From Hoeflea sp. (GTDB taxonomy: Bacteria; Pseudomonadota; Alphaproteobacteria; Rhizobiales; Rhizobiaceae), in the NCBI GenBank assembly GCA_020637795.1, contig JACKJT010000002.1, forward strand, positions 992,001-1,056,000: DNA of 64,000 nt, in the 5' to 3' direction. The notes beneath the pieces were generated by a model that did no database searches, had not been told where the DNA came from, and saw only the letters and a program-made list of their open reading frames with translations. Positions 44,568 through 54,271 of the stretch are shown piece by piece. Every line of letters begins with the position of its first letter. Position 1 is the stretch's first letter. The translations under genes and the position numbers were made by a program.

Positions 44568-45701
44568 TTGGCCTCATTCCCGACCACGCTGGAACATGGC
44601 TCGGCATCCGCTGCCACCACACGCCTGAGCATCGATCTCGGCGCGCTGGCGGAAAACTGGCGCACCATGCGTGATCTGTCCGGCGGGGCGCGCTGCGGCG
44701 CGGCGGTCAAGGCCGACGCTTATGGCACCGGGGTCGACCGGGCGGCGCCGAGACTGGCGCGCGAGGGCTGCCGCGACTTCTTCGTCGCCGACGCCAACGA
44801 GGGCGCGCGGCTCAGGCCGCTGTTGCCGGAAGCGCGCATATTCATTCTGAACGGGGTCTTCGAGGGATCCTTCGCCCAGACGCTTGCGCATGATCTTGTG
44901 CCGATCGTCAATTCGCCCGAACAAGCCGCCTTCTGGTGCGGTAACGCCGACGGCCGGCCCTACGCGCTTCATGTCGACACCGGCATGAACCGCCTCGGGC
45001 TGACGCCGGAACAGGCGGTGCGCCATTCCGAAGGCGGCGCTCCCGCTCCCAGCCTGCTGATGAGCCATTTTGCCTGCGCCGACGAGCCCGGCCATCCGCT
45101 CAATGCCCGCCAGATGCAAGTCTTCTCCGGCCTGCGCGACTGTTTTCCCGGAGTGGAGATGAGCCTCGCCAACTCCGCCGGCATCCATCTCGGTCCCGAC
45201 GCCCATCACGATCTCACCCGCCCCGGCATCGCGCTCTATGGCGGCGCCCCTGTGACGGGCTCCGTGACACCGATGCGCCCGGTCGTCACCGCCGAGGCGC
45301 AGGTGCTTGTCGTCAGGCAGGCCAAAGCGGGCCAGACGGTGAGCTATGGAGCAGCCCATCAGCTCACCCGCGACAGCCGCATTGCGGTCTGCGGCATAGG
45401 CTATGCCGACGGGTTCCACCGGTCCGCATCCGGCGCCGGCGTACCGCTCCGCTCCGCGGTGCCGCAGGGCGCCTATGGGGCGGTGGGCGGACTGCGTGTT
45501 CCGGTGATCGGCAAGATCACCATGGACCTGACCATGTTCGATATCACCGATCTGCCCGAAGGCGCCATCGGAGCCGGCGACTGGATCGAGCTTCTCGGAC
45601 CCGCCATTTCGCTGCAGGAAGCCGCCACGGCTGCCGGAACCATCGGCTACGAGTTGCTCACCTCGCTCGGCCGGCGATACGCGCGCAGCTATCGGGACTG
45701 A
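44568..45701 (+). CDS. alr: Alanine racemase
   Basis: A TTG at 44568 starts a 377-residue protein; no nearer ATG gives the conserved N-terminus. AVKADAYGTG contains the PLP-binding Lys (near residue 46) and the C-terminal domain has the GYADGFHRSAS and GKITMDLTMFDIT regions, the former near the catalytic Tyr position. It makes D-alanine for peptidoglycan using PLP. It follows dnaB closely, as in rhizobia. Confidence 0.94.
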   Translation: MASFPTTLEHGSASAATTRLSIDLGALAENWRTMRDLSGGARCGAAVKADAYGTGVDRAAPRLAREGCRDFFVADANEGARLRPLLPEARIFILNGVFEGSFAQTLAHDLVPIVNSPEQAAFWCGNADGRPYALHVDTGMNRLGLTPEQAVRHSEGGAPAPSLLMSHFACADEPGHPLNARQMQVFSGLRDCFPGVEMSLANSAGIHLGPDAHHDLTRPGIALYGGAPVTGSVTPMRPVVTAEAQVLVVRQAKAGQTVSYGAAHQLTRDSRIAVCGIGYADGFHRSASGAGVPLRSAVPQGAYGAVGGLRVPVIGKITMDLTMFDITDLPEGAIGAGDWIELLGPAISLQEAATAAGTIGYELLTSLGRRYARSYRD

Positions 45702-45834
45702 TCCCGGCCGGACTGCGTCTCCCGCAACCAGATCCATCGCTTTTAATAATGGCTCGCTTGAAAAACAAGAACAAACAGTGGACAAACGCGCATCTTCCTG
45801 ACACACCATCCGCAACAGCAAGGGGACTCGAGAT

Positions 45835-47244
45835 TTGGCCAAGACACGCACCCAGTTCATCTGTCAGTCCTGCGGCACGATCCATACCCGTTGGGCGGGC
45901 AAGTGCGATGGCTGTGGCGAATGGAACACCATTGTCGAGGACGATCCCACCGGCGGCATCGGCGGCGGCCCGGGCACGGCAGCGCGCAAGGGCCGCGCGG
46001 TCGCGCTGGCCAGCCTGTCCGGCGAAATCGAGGAAGCGCCGCGGATATCGACCCTTGTCAGCGAACTCGACCGCGTCACCGGCGGCGGCTTCGTGCGCGG
46101 CTCGGCGGTGCTGGTGGGCGGCGATCCGGGCATCGGCAAGTCGACGCTGCTGATGCAGGCGGCCGCGGCACTGGCCCGCCAGGGCCACCGGGTGATCTAC
46201 GTCTCGGGCGAAGAGGCCGTCGCCCAGGTGCGATTGAGGGCGCAGCGGCTGGGCGCCGCCGACTCGGGCGTTCTGCTGGCGGCCGAAACCAATGTCGAGG
46301 ACATCCTGGCGACGCTGGCCGAAGGCAAGCGCCCGGATTTCGTCATCATCGATTCGATCCAGACCCTGTGGAGCGATCTTGCGGGCTCGGCGCCGGGCAC
46401 GGTGACCCAGGTGCGCACCGGCGTGCACGCCATGGTGCGCTACGCCAAGCAGACCGGTGCCGCCATGGTTCTGGTCGGCCATGTGACCAAGGACGGCCAG
46501 ATCGCCGGTCCGCGCGTCGTCGAGCACATGGTCGATGCGGTTCTCTATTTCGAAGGCGACCGCGGCCACCACTACCGGATTCTCAGGACGGTAAAGAATC
46601 GCTTCGGCGCCACCGACGAGATCGGCGTCTTCGAAATGTCCGACAAGGGCCTGCGCGAGGTGGCCAACCCGTCCGAACTGTTCCTGGGCGAACGCAACGC
46701 CAAGGCCCCGGGCGCGGCGGTGTTCGCCGGCATCGAGGGCACCAGGCCGGTGCTGGTCGAGGTCCAGGCGCTGGTCGCCCCCTCGAGCCTCGGCACGCCG
46801 CGCCGCGCGGTGATCGGCTGGGATTCGGCGCGGCTGTCGATGATCCTGGCGGTGCTCGAGGCCCATTGCGGGGTGCGGCTTGGCAGCCACGACGTCTATC
46901 TCAACATCGCCGGTGGCTACCGCATCGCCGAGCCCGCGGCCGACCTGGCAGTGGCCGCGGCTCTGGTTTCCTCTCTCGCCGGGCTTGCCCTTCCCGCCGA
47001 TTGCGTCTATTTCGGCGAAGTCAGCCTGTCGGGGGCCATCCGGCCGGTGGCGCAAACGGGTTTGAGGCTGAAGGAAGCCGAAAAACTGGGCTTCGCCAAC
47101 GCGGTATTGCCATCGGGATCCGCCGACCTGCCATCCCGGTCGGGCGCGGGCCTGGCCCAGATGGAAGCACTGGCGGACCTGGTCGCGCGCATTGCCGGGT
47201 CCAAGGGTGCGGCTCTGACCGGAAGTGACGAGGACGAAAACTGA
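45835..47244 (+). CDS. radA: DNA repair protein RadA
   Basis: A TTG at 45835 starts a 469-residue protein. An N-terminal C4 zinc finger (CQSCGTIHTRWAGKCDGCGE), a RecA-like ATPase with Walker A GGDPGIGKSTLL, the RadA-specific KNRFG motif (VKNRFGATDE) and a C-terminal Lon-protease-like domain (VYLNIAGGYRIAEPAADLAV) are all present. RadA helps recombination intermediates by branch migration. It lies between alr and cvpA, as in related genomes. Confidence 0.96.
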   Translation: MAKTRTQFICQSCGTIHTRWAGKCDGCGEWNTIVEDDPTGGIGGGPGTAARKGRAVALASLSGEIEEAPRISTLVSELDRVTGGGFVRGSAVLVGGDPGIGKSTLLMQAAAALARQGHRVIYVSGEEAVAQVRLRAQRLGAADSGVLLAAETNVEDILATLAEGKRPDFVIIDSIQTLWSDLAGSAPGTVTQVRTGVHAMVRYAKQTGAAMVLVGHVTKDGQIAGPRVVEHMVDAVLYFEGDRGHHYRILRTVKNRFGATDEIGVFEMSDKGLREVANPSELFLGERNAKAPGAAVFAGIEGTRPVLVEVQALVAPSSLGTPRRAVIGWDSARLSMILAVLEAHCGVRLGSHDVYLNIAGGYRIAEPAADLAVAAALVSSLAGLALPADCVYFGEVSLSGAIRPVAQTGLRLKEAEKLGFANAVLPSGSADLPSRSGAGLAQMEALADLVARIAGSKGAALTGSDEDEN

Positions 47245-47306
47245 ATTCAGCCTATCGGGCGCCGCGGGCGGCACAGGTAGGCAGAGCCTGAACGGAACGC
47301 GATTTC

Positions 47307-47867
47307 ATGCCTATTACCCTACTTGACGGCATCCTGCTCGGCATCACGCTGTTTTCTGCGGTGCTTGCCATGGTTCGCGGATTCTCGCGCGAGGTTCTGG
47401 CCGTCGCCTCCTGGATCGCGGCCGCTGCCGCTGCCTATTTCCTCTATCCGCTGCTCACGCCGCTGGCGCTGAAATACACCTCGTCGGACAAGATCGCCAT
47501 GATCGGCTCGGCCGCCGTTGTGTTTCTGATCGCGCTGATCCTGGTCTCCTACATCACCATGCGGATTGCCGATTTCATCATCGACAGCCGCATCGGCGCG
47601 CTCGACCGCACGCTTGGCTTCGTCTTCGGCGCAGCCCGCGGCGTGCTGCTGGTCGTCGTCGCCATGCTGTTCTTCAACTGGCTGGTGGCCACGCCGAAAC
47701 AGCCGGAATGGGTGGTGACGGCGAAATCCAAGCCGATGCTTGATTCGCTGGGCGCCAAACTGGTCAACATGCTGCCCGATGACGCCGATGCAACGATCCT
47801 CGAGCGCCTGCGCGGCGGCGGTTCGGAAGAACCGGGATCCGATGCGGCGCCCGCCACCAGCGGGTGA
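47307..47867 (+). CDS. cvpA: CvpA family membrane protein
   Basis: 186 residues with four predicted TM helices (about 5-23, 27-49, 62-84 and 100-125) in the CvpA pattern, plus a polar C-terminal tail rich in Gly/Ala/Pro. CvpA is linked to colicin V production and membrane stress in enterobacteria; its role is still unclear. It stands just before purF, a conserved pairing in many proteobacteria. Confidence 0.92.
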   Translation: MPITLLDGILLGITLFSAVLAMVRGFSREVLAVASWIAAAAAAYFLYPLLTPLALKYTSSDKIAMIGSAAVVFLIALILVSYITMRIADFIIDSRIGALDRTLGFVFGAARGVLLVVVAMLFFNWLVATPKQPEWVVTAKSKPMLDSLGAKLVNMLPDDADATILERLRGGGSEEPGSDAAPATSG

Positions 47868-47901
47868 TGATTTCCAGCCGGGATCAATCCGGCAGGTCTA
47901 T

Positions 47902-49386
47902 ATGAAGGGTTCGACGCCGATGACAGACAGTGGCTTGAAACCGGTCGACAACGAAGCCGATGACTTCCATGACGAGTGCGGTGTGTTCGGCATCTTCGGG
48001 AAATCCGATGCGGCCGCCGTTGTAACCCTGGGCCTGCATGCGCTTCAGCATCGCGGCCAGGAAGCCGCCGGCATCGTTGCATTCGACGGCCAGCAGTTTT
48101 CCGTCGAGCGCCATGTCGGCCTGATTGGCGACACCTTCACCAAGCGCTCGGTCATGGACCGGCTGCCCGGTGACCGCGCCATCGGTCACACCCGCTATTC
48201 CACCACCGGTGGCGAGGGCCTGCGCAATGTCCAGCCGTTCTTTGCCGAATTTGCCGGCGGCGGCTTTGCCATCGCCCACAATGGCAACATCACCAATGCG
48301 CTCACCGTGCAGCGCGAATTGCAGAACCGCGGCTCGATCTTCTCGTCCACCTCCGACACCGAAACCATCCTGCATCTGATCGCCGTCAGCGAGAAGACCC
48401 GGATCGTGCCGAAATTCATCGACGCGCTGTCCCGGCTCGAAGGCGCCTATTCGCTGGTCGGGCTGTCTGAAAAGAAGATGATCGGCGCCCGCGACCCGCT
48501 CGGTATCCGCCCGCTGTGCATCGGCGATCTCGATGGCGCCTATGTCCTGGCCTCGGAAACCTGCGCCCTCGACATCATCGGCGCCCGCTTCGTCCGCGAT
48601 GTCCAGCCCGGCGAAGTCGTGGTGATCACCGACAAGGGCATCGAGAGCCATTTCCCCTTCGAGAAGCAGTCGCCGCGCCTGTGCATCTTCGAATATGTCT
48701 ATTTTGCCCGGCCGGACTCGACCATTGCCGACCGCAATGTCTACGAGGCGCGCAAGAAGATCGGCGAGGAACTGGCCAAGGAATGCCCGGTCGACGCCGA
48801 CGTCATCATCCCGGTTCCCGATTCGGGCACGCCGGCGGCCATCGGCTTTGCCCAGCAGGCGGGTTTGCCTTTCGAACTCGGCATCATCCGCAACCACTAT
48901 GTCGGGCGAACCTTCATCCAGCCGACCTCGGCCATTCGCCACATGGGCGTCAAGCTCAAGCTCAATCCCAACAAGAACATGATCGAGGGCAAGCGCGTGG
49001 TGCTGGTCGATGATTCCATCGTCCGCGGCACCACCAGCCAGAAGATCGTCAAGCTGGTGCGCGAAGCCGGCGCACGGGAAGTGCACATGCGCATTGCCTC
49101 GCCGCCGACCATGTCGTCGTGCTTCTACGGCGTCGACACCCCCGAGAAGTCCAAGCTCCTGGCCTCGCGCATGTCGGTCAGCGCCATGGCCGACTTCATC
49201 CGGGTCGACAGCCTCGGCTTCGTCTCGATCGACGGCCTCTACCGCGCCGTGCGCGAGCCGGGCCGCAATGCCGAATGCCCGCAGTTCTGCGATGCCTGCT
49301 TTACCGGCGAGTACCCGACGACGCTCACCGACCAAGGCGATCAGGGCAATGTCCGCAGCCTCTCGCTGCTGGCCAACAACGGATAG
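47902..49386 (+). CDS. purF: Amidophosphoribosyltransferase
   Basis: ATG 47902 is preferred because CAGG precedes it at good spacing; ATG 47920 is the alternative. The first start gives 494 residues. The catalytic Cys lies in DECGVFGIFG after a short propeptide that must be removed, as in class-II glutamine amidotransferases. The C-terminal half has the PRPP-binding motif VVLVDDSIVRGTTSQKIV. The enzyme makes phosphoribosylamine from PRPP and glutamine, the first committed step of purine synthesis. Four Cys residues (CRxx not all conserved) near the C-terminus suggest the Fe-S class seen in Bacillus, but this is uncertain. Confidence 0.96.
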   Translation: MKGSTPMTDSGLKPVDNEADDFHDECGVFGIFGKSDAAAVVTLGLHALQHRGQEAAGIVAFDGQQFSVERHVGLIGDTFTKRSVMDRLPGDRAIGHTRYSTTGGEGLRNVQPFFAEFAGGGFAIAHNGNITNALTVQRELQNRGSIFSSTSDTETILHLIAVSEKTRIVPKFIDALSRLEGAYSLVGLSEKKMIGARDPLGIRPLCIGDLDGAYVLASETCALDIIGARFVRDVQPGEVVVITDKGIESHFPFEKQSPRLCIFEYVYFARPDSTIADRNVYEARKKIGEELAKECPVDADVIIPVPDSGTPAAIGFAQQAGLPFELGIIRNHYVGRTFIQPTSAIRHMGVKLKLNPNKNMIEGKRVVLVDDSIVRGTTSQKIVKLVREAGAREVHMRIASPPTMSSCFYGVDTPEKSKLLASRMSVSAMADFIRVDSLGFVSIDGLYRAVREPGRNAECPQFCDACFTGEYPTTLTDQGDQGNVRSLSLLANNG

Positions 49387-49395
49387 TTACTCTCC

Positions 49396-50133
49396 ATGAC
49401 TTCTCTTCAAGGACGCATTGCGCTCGTCACCGGCGCTTCCCGGGGCATTGGCTACTTCACCGCGCTGGCGCTGGCCAAGCAGGGTGCGCACGTCATCGCC
49501 GTGGCCCGCACCACCGGCGGCCTTGAGGAACTCGACGACGCCATCCAGGCCGCGGGCGGCAGCGCCACGCTGGTGCCGATGGACCTGACCGACATGCCGG
49601 CCATCGACCGGCTCGGTGGCGCCATCAACGACCGCTGGGGCAAGCTCGACATCCTCGTCGCCAATGCCGGCGTGCTCGGCACCATTTCCCCCGTCGCCCA
49701 TGTCGAGGCCAAGGTGTTCGACAAGGTCATGGCGGTCAACGTCACCGCCACCTGGCGGGTGATCCGCTCGGTCGAACCGCTGTTGGTCAAGTCCGACGCC
49801 GGCCGCGCGCTGATCCTGTCCTCCGCCGTCGCCCACTCCGCGCGCGCCTTCTGGGGCCCCTACGCGGCCTCCAAGGCGGCCGTCGAGACCCTGGCCCGGG
49901 TCTGGGCCGCGGAAATGGAAAAGACCGCGCTCAAGGTCAATTCCATCGATCCGGGCGCCACCCGCACGGCGATGCGGGCGCAGGCCATGCCCGGCGAGAA
50001 CCCCGACACCCTGCCACACCCGTCAGAAGTCGCGGAAAAGCTGGTGCCGCTGTGCGGACCGGATTGCACCGAGACCGGCAAGTTGTTCCGGGTCGCTGAG
50101 AACCGCTTCTTCGACTACCGTCTGCCTGAATAA
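49396..50133 (+). CDS. SDR family oxidoreductase
   Basis: 245 residues. The NAD(P) motif VTGASRGIGYFTALALAK starts near residue 10, NAG is in VANAGVLG, and the catalytic Ser and Tyr-x3-Lys are in ILSSAVAH and GPYAASKAAVE. The classical SDR layout is complete. It begins 9 bp after purF and so is probably co-transcribed, a pairing also common in rhizobia. The substrate is unknown. Confidence 0.9.
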   Translation: MTSLQGRIALVTGASRGIGYFTALALAKQGAHVIAVARTTGGLEELDDAIQAAGGSATLVPMDLTDMPAIDRLGGAINDRWGKLDILVANAGVLGTISPVAHVEAKVFDKVMAVNVTATWRVIRSVEPLLVKSDAGRALILSSAVAHSARAFWGPYAASKAAVETLARVWAAEMEKTALKVNSIDPGATRTAMRAQAMPGENPDTLPHPSEVAEKLVPLCGPDCTETGKLFRVAENRFFDYRLPE

Positions 50134-50268
50134 CGACTGCGGCGCCTCCACCGAACCATCAAATCTGTTTCATTCGCGCAAGATCGGTTCTAGGCTTGCG
50201 GGTGGGAGCTTTCGCCCGGTTCATGAGTGAACCATCTTCATGGACCGGCGGCATGGAGGAGGTTGTTC

Positions 50269-52503
50269 ATGGCGGGCTTTGCGGTAACGCTGGTCATTAT
50301 ATTGCTGGGAGCTGGCTTGCTGGCGGCTCTCAAGGTTGCACGTCAACGCAATTCCGGGCTGGTGCAGGCCATCGCTCTGGTCAAGCTCAGGACGCTTTTC
50401 CGGCTTCGCCTTCCCGATCAGCAACCAGGCTCCCCCGCCCCGCACGGTCCCGTTGTCCACGTCTACCCCCGCCAGTCGGGCCTTGACGCCGCCGTTCCCT
50501 GGTCGGTTCTCGACCGGAACTGCCTGCATGTGCTGCATCCGGACGACCAGCGCTCGCTGATCCTGTTCGGCATGCGCCTGTTCGCCCGCACCGCGCATGA
50601 AGGAGACACCGCCGCCATCGAGGCCGCCCTGGCTGGCGGCCAGCCGGTCGCCTTGCCCTGCCCCGCCGATGCCGAGCCCGCCACCGAGACTCTGGCGGCC
50701 TACAGGGCCTTGGCGGTGGTCGCGCGCAAACACGGCGCTGTGATGCGCGCCATGCATGTTCGCGGGTCGCGGTTTACCCTCTGGTCGGCCTATCGGCGAT
50801 CCGAGGCACCGCGGCATCTGTTGCCGCACCTGAAGCTGGCGCAATCGGATCTGCTCGATTTCGACGACATCAGCCCGGCCAGGAATGGTGCGACCGCGCC
50901 GCGCGACGAGGACCGGGTGCACGATCTCCTGGCCGAGGCACGCCTTGCCAGCAACGATCTCGAACGCGGCCTGTTCCTGGCGTTTCGCGACGCAGCCGAC
51001 CGCTACGGCAAGGCAGGCGCCGTGCTCGAAGACGCGCTCGGCGGCAAGCTGACCTACAAGCAGATGCTGATCGGCGCCCGGGTTCTGGGCGTAAGGTTTA
51101 CGGCAATCAGCCAGCCCGGCGAGGCGCTGGGCGTCATGCTGCCCAATGCCAATGCGGCAATCGTCACCTTCCTGGCGCTGCAATCCGCCGGGCGGGTCGC
51201 GGCCATGCTCAATTACACAGCCGGCCCCGCTGCCCTGGTCTCGGCCCTGTCGACGGCGAAGATCCGCACCGTGCTTGCCAGCCACGCCTTTGTCGAAAAG
51301 GCCGGCCTCGAGGCGCAGGTCAGCGCCATCGAGAAGGCCGGCGTCACCATCATCTGGCTCGAGGAGCTGCGCGAAAGCGTCTCCCGAAAGGAAAAGGCGA
51401 CCGCTTTCCTCAACTGGCGCAAGCCGTTGCGGGCGGTCAAGGCGAACGATCCGGCCGTCATCCTGTTCACCTCGGGCTCCGAGGGCACGCCCAAGGGCGT
51501 TGTGCTGTCTCATCGCAACATTCACGCCAACGCGGCCCAGGCCGAGGCCCGAATCGATATCTCGGTCAAGGACAAGCTGTTCAACGTGCTGCCGGTGTTC
51601 CATTGCTTCGGCCTGACCGGCGGCGCCATATTGCCGCTGCTTTATGGCGTCCGGTTGTTCCTCTACCCCTCGCCGTTGCATTACCGGATCATCCCGGCGG
51701 TGGCCCGCGAGGTCAAACCCTCGATCATGTTCGGCACCGATACGTTCCTCGCCGGCTATGCCCGCACAGCCAAGGACACCGACTTTTCAAGCCTCCGGCT
51801 GATCGTGGCGGGAGCGGAAGCCGTCCGCGCCGAGACAAGGCGGATCTACCGGGAGCGGTTCGGCGCCACCATCATCGAGGGCTTCGGCATGACCGAGACC
51901 GCACCGGTCGCAGCCGTCAATTCCGGCAGCCACAACAAGGACGGAACGGTTGGCCGCCTGCTGCCGGCCATGGCGCTGCGGCTTGAACCGGTGGAAGGCA
52001 TCAACGATGCCGGAAGGCTGTTCGTCTCGGGCCCCAATGTCATGCTGGGCTACATGCTGGCCTCCAACCCCGGCGTGCTGCAACCGCTTGCCGACGGCTG
52101 GCACGATTCCGGCGACATCGTCGCCGTCGACGAGGACGGCTACATCGCCATAAGGGGCCGCGCGAAACGCTTTGCCAAGATCGCCGGAGAAATGATTTCG
52201 CTCGGCGCCATCGAGCTGATGGTCCAGCAGCTCTGGCCGGAGGATTTTCACGCCGCCGTCGCCGTTGCCGACACCCGCAAGGGCGAGCGAATCGTGCTGG
52301 TCACCACAAGGATGCCGGCGCTGCGCGACGAGTTGCGGGAATATTCCCGCCGCTACGGCGCCACCGATCTGATGGTACCCGCGGCAATCGTCAACGTTCC
52401 GGAAATTCCGCTGCTTGGCTCAGGCAAGACCGACTACGTGACGGCGCAGAAGATCGCCGACGAATGGATCAAGTCGCACCGCACCGACAGCGCCGCAAAA
52501 TAA
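50269..52503 (+). CDS. Membrane-anchored acyl-CoA/acyl-ACP synthetase (AMP-binding, Aas-like)
   Basis: ATG 50269 is set by GGAGGAGG just upstream, giving 744 residues; the frame opens at GTG 50227. A TM helix lies at about 5-24. Residues 30-210 form an extra domain of unknown fold with a few acyltransferase-like hints (FGMRLFARTAHEGD) but no HxxxxD motif. The AMP-binding domain spans about 220-740: ILFTSGSEGTPKGVVLSH, GFGMTETAPV and GWHDSGDIV. It resembles the synthetase half of Aas. It could activate fatty acids for membrane lipid recycling. It is closely followed, in convergent orientation, by pssA. Confidence 0.85.
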   Translation: MAGFAVTLVIILLGAGLLAALKVARQRNSGLVQAIALVKLRTLFRLRLPDQQPGSPAPHGPVVHVYPRQSGLDAAVPWSVLDRNCLHVLHPDDQRSLILFGMRLFARTAHEGDTAAIEAALAGGQPVALPCPADAEPATETLAAYRALAVVARKHGAVMRAMHVRGSRFTLWSAYRRSEAPRHLLPHLKLAQSDLLDFDDISPARNGATAPRDEDRVHDLLAEARLASNDLERGLFLAFRDAADRYGKAGAVLEDALGGKLTYKQMLIGARVLGVRFTAISQPGEALGVMLPNANAAIVTFLALQSAGRVAAMLNYTAGPAALVSALSTAKIRTVLASHAFVEKAGLEAQVSAIEKAGVTIIWLEELRESVSRKEKATAFLNWRKPLRAVKANDPAVILFTSGSEGTPKGVVLSHRNIHANAAQAEARIDISVKDKLFNVLPVFHCFGLTGGAILPLLYGVRLFLYPSPLHYRIIPAVAREVKPSIMFGTDTFLAGYARTAKDTDFSSLRLIVAGAEAVRAETRRIYRERFGATIIEGFGMTETAPVAAVNSGSHNKDGTVGRLLPAMALRLEPVEGINDAGRLFVSGPNVMLGYMLASNPGVLQPLADGWHDSGDIVAVDEDGYIAIRGRAKRFAKIAGEMISLGAIELMVQQLWPEDFHAAVAVADTRKGERIVLVTTRMPALRDELREYSRRYGATDLMVPAAIVNVPEIPLLGSGKTDYVTAQKIADEWIKSHRTDSAAK

Positions 52504-52561
52504 ACCCGGGCCCTGCCCTGTCCGGAAGATCGCCGGCCGTCCTCCGGTCCGGATTGCCGGC

Positions 52562-53452
52562 CTATTTTTCGGCGTCGTCATTCGGTTCGGGCGACGAGGC
52601 GGAGTCGGCGGCGCCCTCGTGGTTCTTCCCGTTGTTCTGCCGCGATTTCGGTCCGTACTTGCGCGACCAGGCCCGCGCCCCGAAGGGCAGAGACGCAAGA
52701 TAGGCGACCGCCGTCAGCGTCAGCGTTTCCCAGGTGAAGCTCATCAACAGCGACACATAGACCACCGCCACCAGAAGAAACGGCATCACCAGGTCGCGGC
52801 GCACGCCGCCGCCGACGCCCTTGCCGGAGAAGACCGGCACCCGGCTGACCAGCAGGAAGCCGATGAACACGGTGTAGGCGGCAGCGGCAAACCCGCTGGT
52901 GCGGTCAATCGGAAACCCGAGAAACCCGAGATAGACGGGCAACATCACCAGCAAGGCGCCCGCGGGCGCCGGCACCCCGACGAAATAATAGCTTTCCCAG
53001 GCCGACTTGGTGGCGCTCTCGGAGATGACATTGAAGCGTGCCAGCCTCAACGCCGCGGCAATGGTGAAGACGATGGCCGCGATCCAGCCGAAGGAGCGGG
53101 CCTGGTCGAGTATGAAGACATAGAGCACCAGCGCCGGCGCGACGCCGAAATTGATGATGTCGGCAAGCGAATCCATCTGCGCGCCGAACTTCGACTGGGC
53201 TTTCAAGAGCCGCGCCACCCGCCCGTCGACACCGTCCAGAAACGCCGCGATCAGCACCATGGCGACCGCCATCTCGAAGCGGTTCTCGAAAGCCAGCCGA
53301 ATGCCGGTCAGCCCTGCACAGATCGCAAGCACGGTGATCAGGTTGGGGATAAGCATCCGGAACGGGATCTCGCGCAACCGCGGACCACGTCCCTCGTCAT
53401 GATCCGCATCGTCCAGACCATTGGGATCATATGGTGGAAACGGCGTCGGCAT
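52562..53452 (-). CDS. pssA: CDP-diacylglycerol-serine O-phosphatidyltransferase
   Basis: 296 residues. The CDP-alcohol phosphotransferase motif D-G-x2-A-R ... G-x3-D-x3-D is seen as DGRVARLLKAQSKFGAQMDS followed by LAD near residues 92-115, amid seven or eight TM helices. The C-terminal 30 residues are charged and likely disordered. The enzyme makes phosphatidylserine from CDP-diacylglycerol and L-serine. It follows psd by 30 bp, so both form the phosphatidylethanolamine operon psd-pssA. Confidence 0.94.
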   Translation of the reverse strand: MPTPFPPYDPNGLDDADHDEGRGPRLREIPFRMLIPNLITVLAICAGLTGIRLAFENRFEMAVAMVLIAAFLDGVDGRVARLLKAQSKFGAQMDSLADIINFGVAPALVLYVFILDQARSFGWIAAIVFTIAAALRLARFNVISESATKSAWESYYFVGVPAPAGALLVMLPVYLGFLGFPIDRTSGFAAAAYTVFIGFLLVSRVPVFSGKGVGGGVRRDLVMPFLLVAVVYVSLLMSFTWETLTLTAVAYLASLPFGARAWSRKYGPKSRQNNGKNHEGAADSASSPEPNDDAEK

Positions 53453-53482
53453 GCATGTCTCCCTTGTCGTCCCGGCAGCCGG

Positions 53483-54181
53483 TCAGTCGCGGCGGCTGAC
53501 AACGGGCCCCTTGTTCGATCCGAATTCGGCGAGCATGGTTTCACCCGCGATCGCGGTCTGTCCGATGCTGACCAGCGGCCGGGCGGAGGCGGGCAGGAAG
53601 ACATCGAGCCGCGATCCGAAGCGGATCAGGCCGAACCGTTCGCCCGCGTCAAGCTGCTCGTTTTCCTCGGCCCAGCAGAGAATGCGGCGCGCCACGAGGC
53701 CTGCGATCTGGACCACGCCGATCTCGCCGCGCGCGGTCTCGATCACCAGACCGCTGCGCTCGTTCTCGGTGCTGGCCTTGTCGAGTTCGGCATTGAGGAA
53801 CGAGCCCTGGGAATGGATCTTGCGAAGCACGCGGCCCTTCATCGGCGCGCGGTTCACATGGCAGTTGAACACATTCATGAACACCGAGATGCGCAGCATC
53901 TCGTCAGCACCCAGGCCCAGTTCGGCCGGCGGTGTCATCCGAACCACCGACGAGACGCGGCCGTCGGCGGGGCTGATCACCAGGTCGTCGTCAAGCGGCG
54001 TCACCCGTTCCGGATCGCGGAAGAAATAGGCGCACCACGCAGTCAGCAGCAGGCCGATCCAGAACAGCGGATCGGCGATCCAACCCAGCAGCAATGACGC
54101 GACGAAGAAAATCGCGACGAACTTGTAGCCTTCGCGGTGAACCGGCACCAGCGCGTTGCGAACGCTGTCGATGATACTCAT
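53483..54181 (-). CDS. psd: Phosphatidylserine decarboxylase proenzyme
   Basis: 232 residues, the short type found in rhizobia. The self-cleavage site FGS (in IRFGSRLDVFLP, about residue 195) makes the pyruvoyl cofactor from the Ser. N-terminal TM helices at about 21-42 and 45-58 (FFVASLLLGWIADPLFWIG), and the FMNVFNCHVNR motif near 100 is family-typical. The product decarboxylates phosphatidylserine to phosphatidylethanolamine in the inner membrane. First gene of psd-pssA. Confidence 0.95.
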   Translation of the reverse strand: MSIIDSVRNALVPVHREGYKFVAIFFVASLLLGWIADPLFWIGLLLTAWCAYFFRDPERVTPLDDDLVISPADGRVSSVVRMTPPAELGLGADEMLRISVFMNVFNCHVNRAPMKGRVLRKIHSQGSFLNAELDKASTENERSGLVIETARGEIGVVQIAGLVARRILCWAEENEQLDAGERFGLIRFGSRLDVFLPASARPLVSIGQTAIAGETMLAEFGSNKGPVVSRRD

Positions 54182-54271
54182 GACATCTTCCCTGAATTAG
54201 TCCTTGGCCGTGACTACAGCAAATTGCCGCAAAGGGGAAACCACTTTCCGGCATCCCGGCTGTTGATGACC

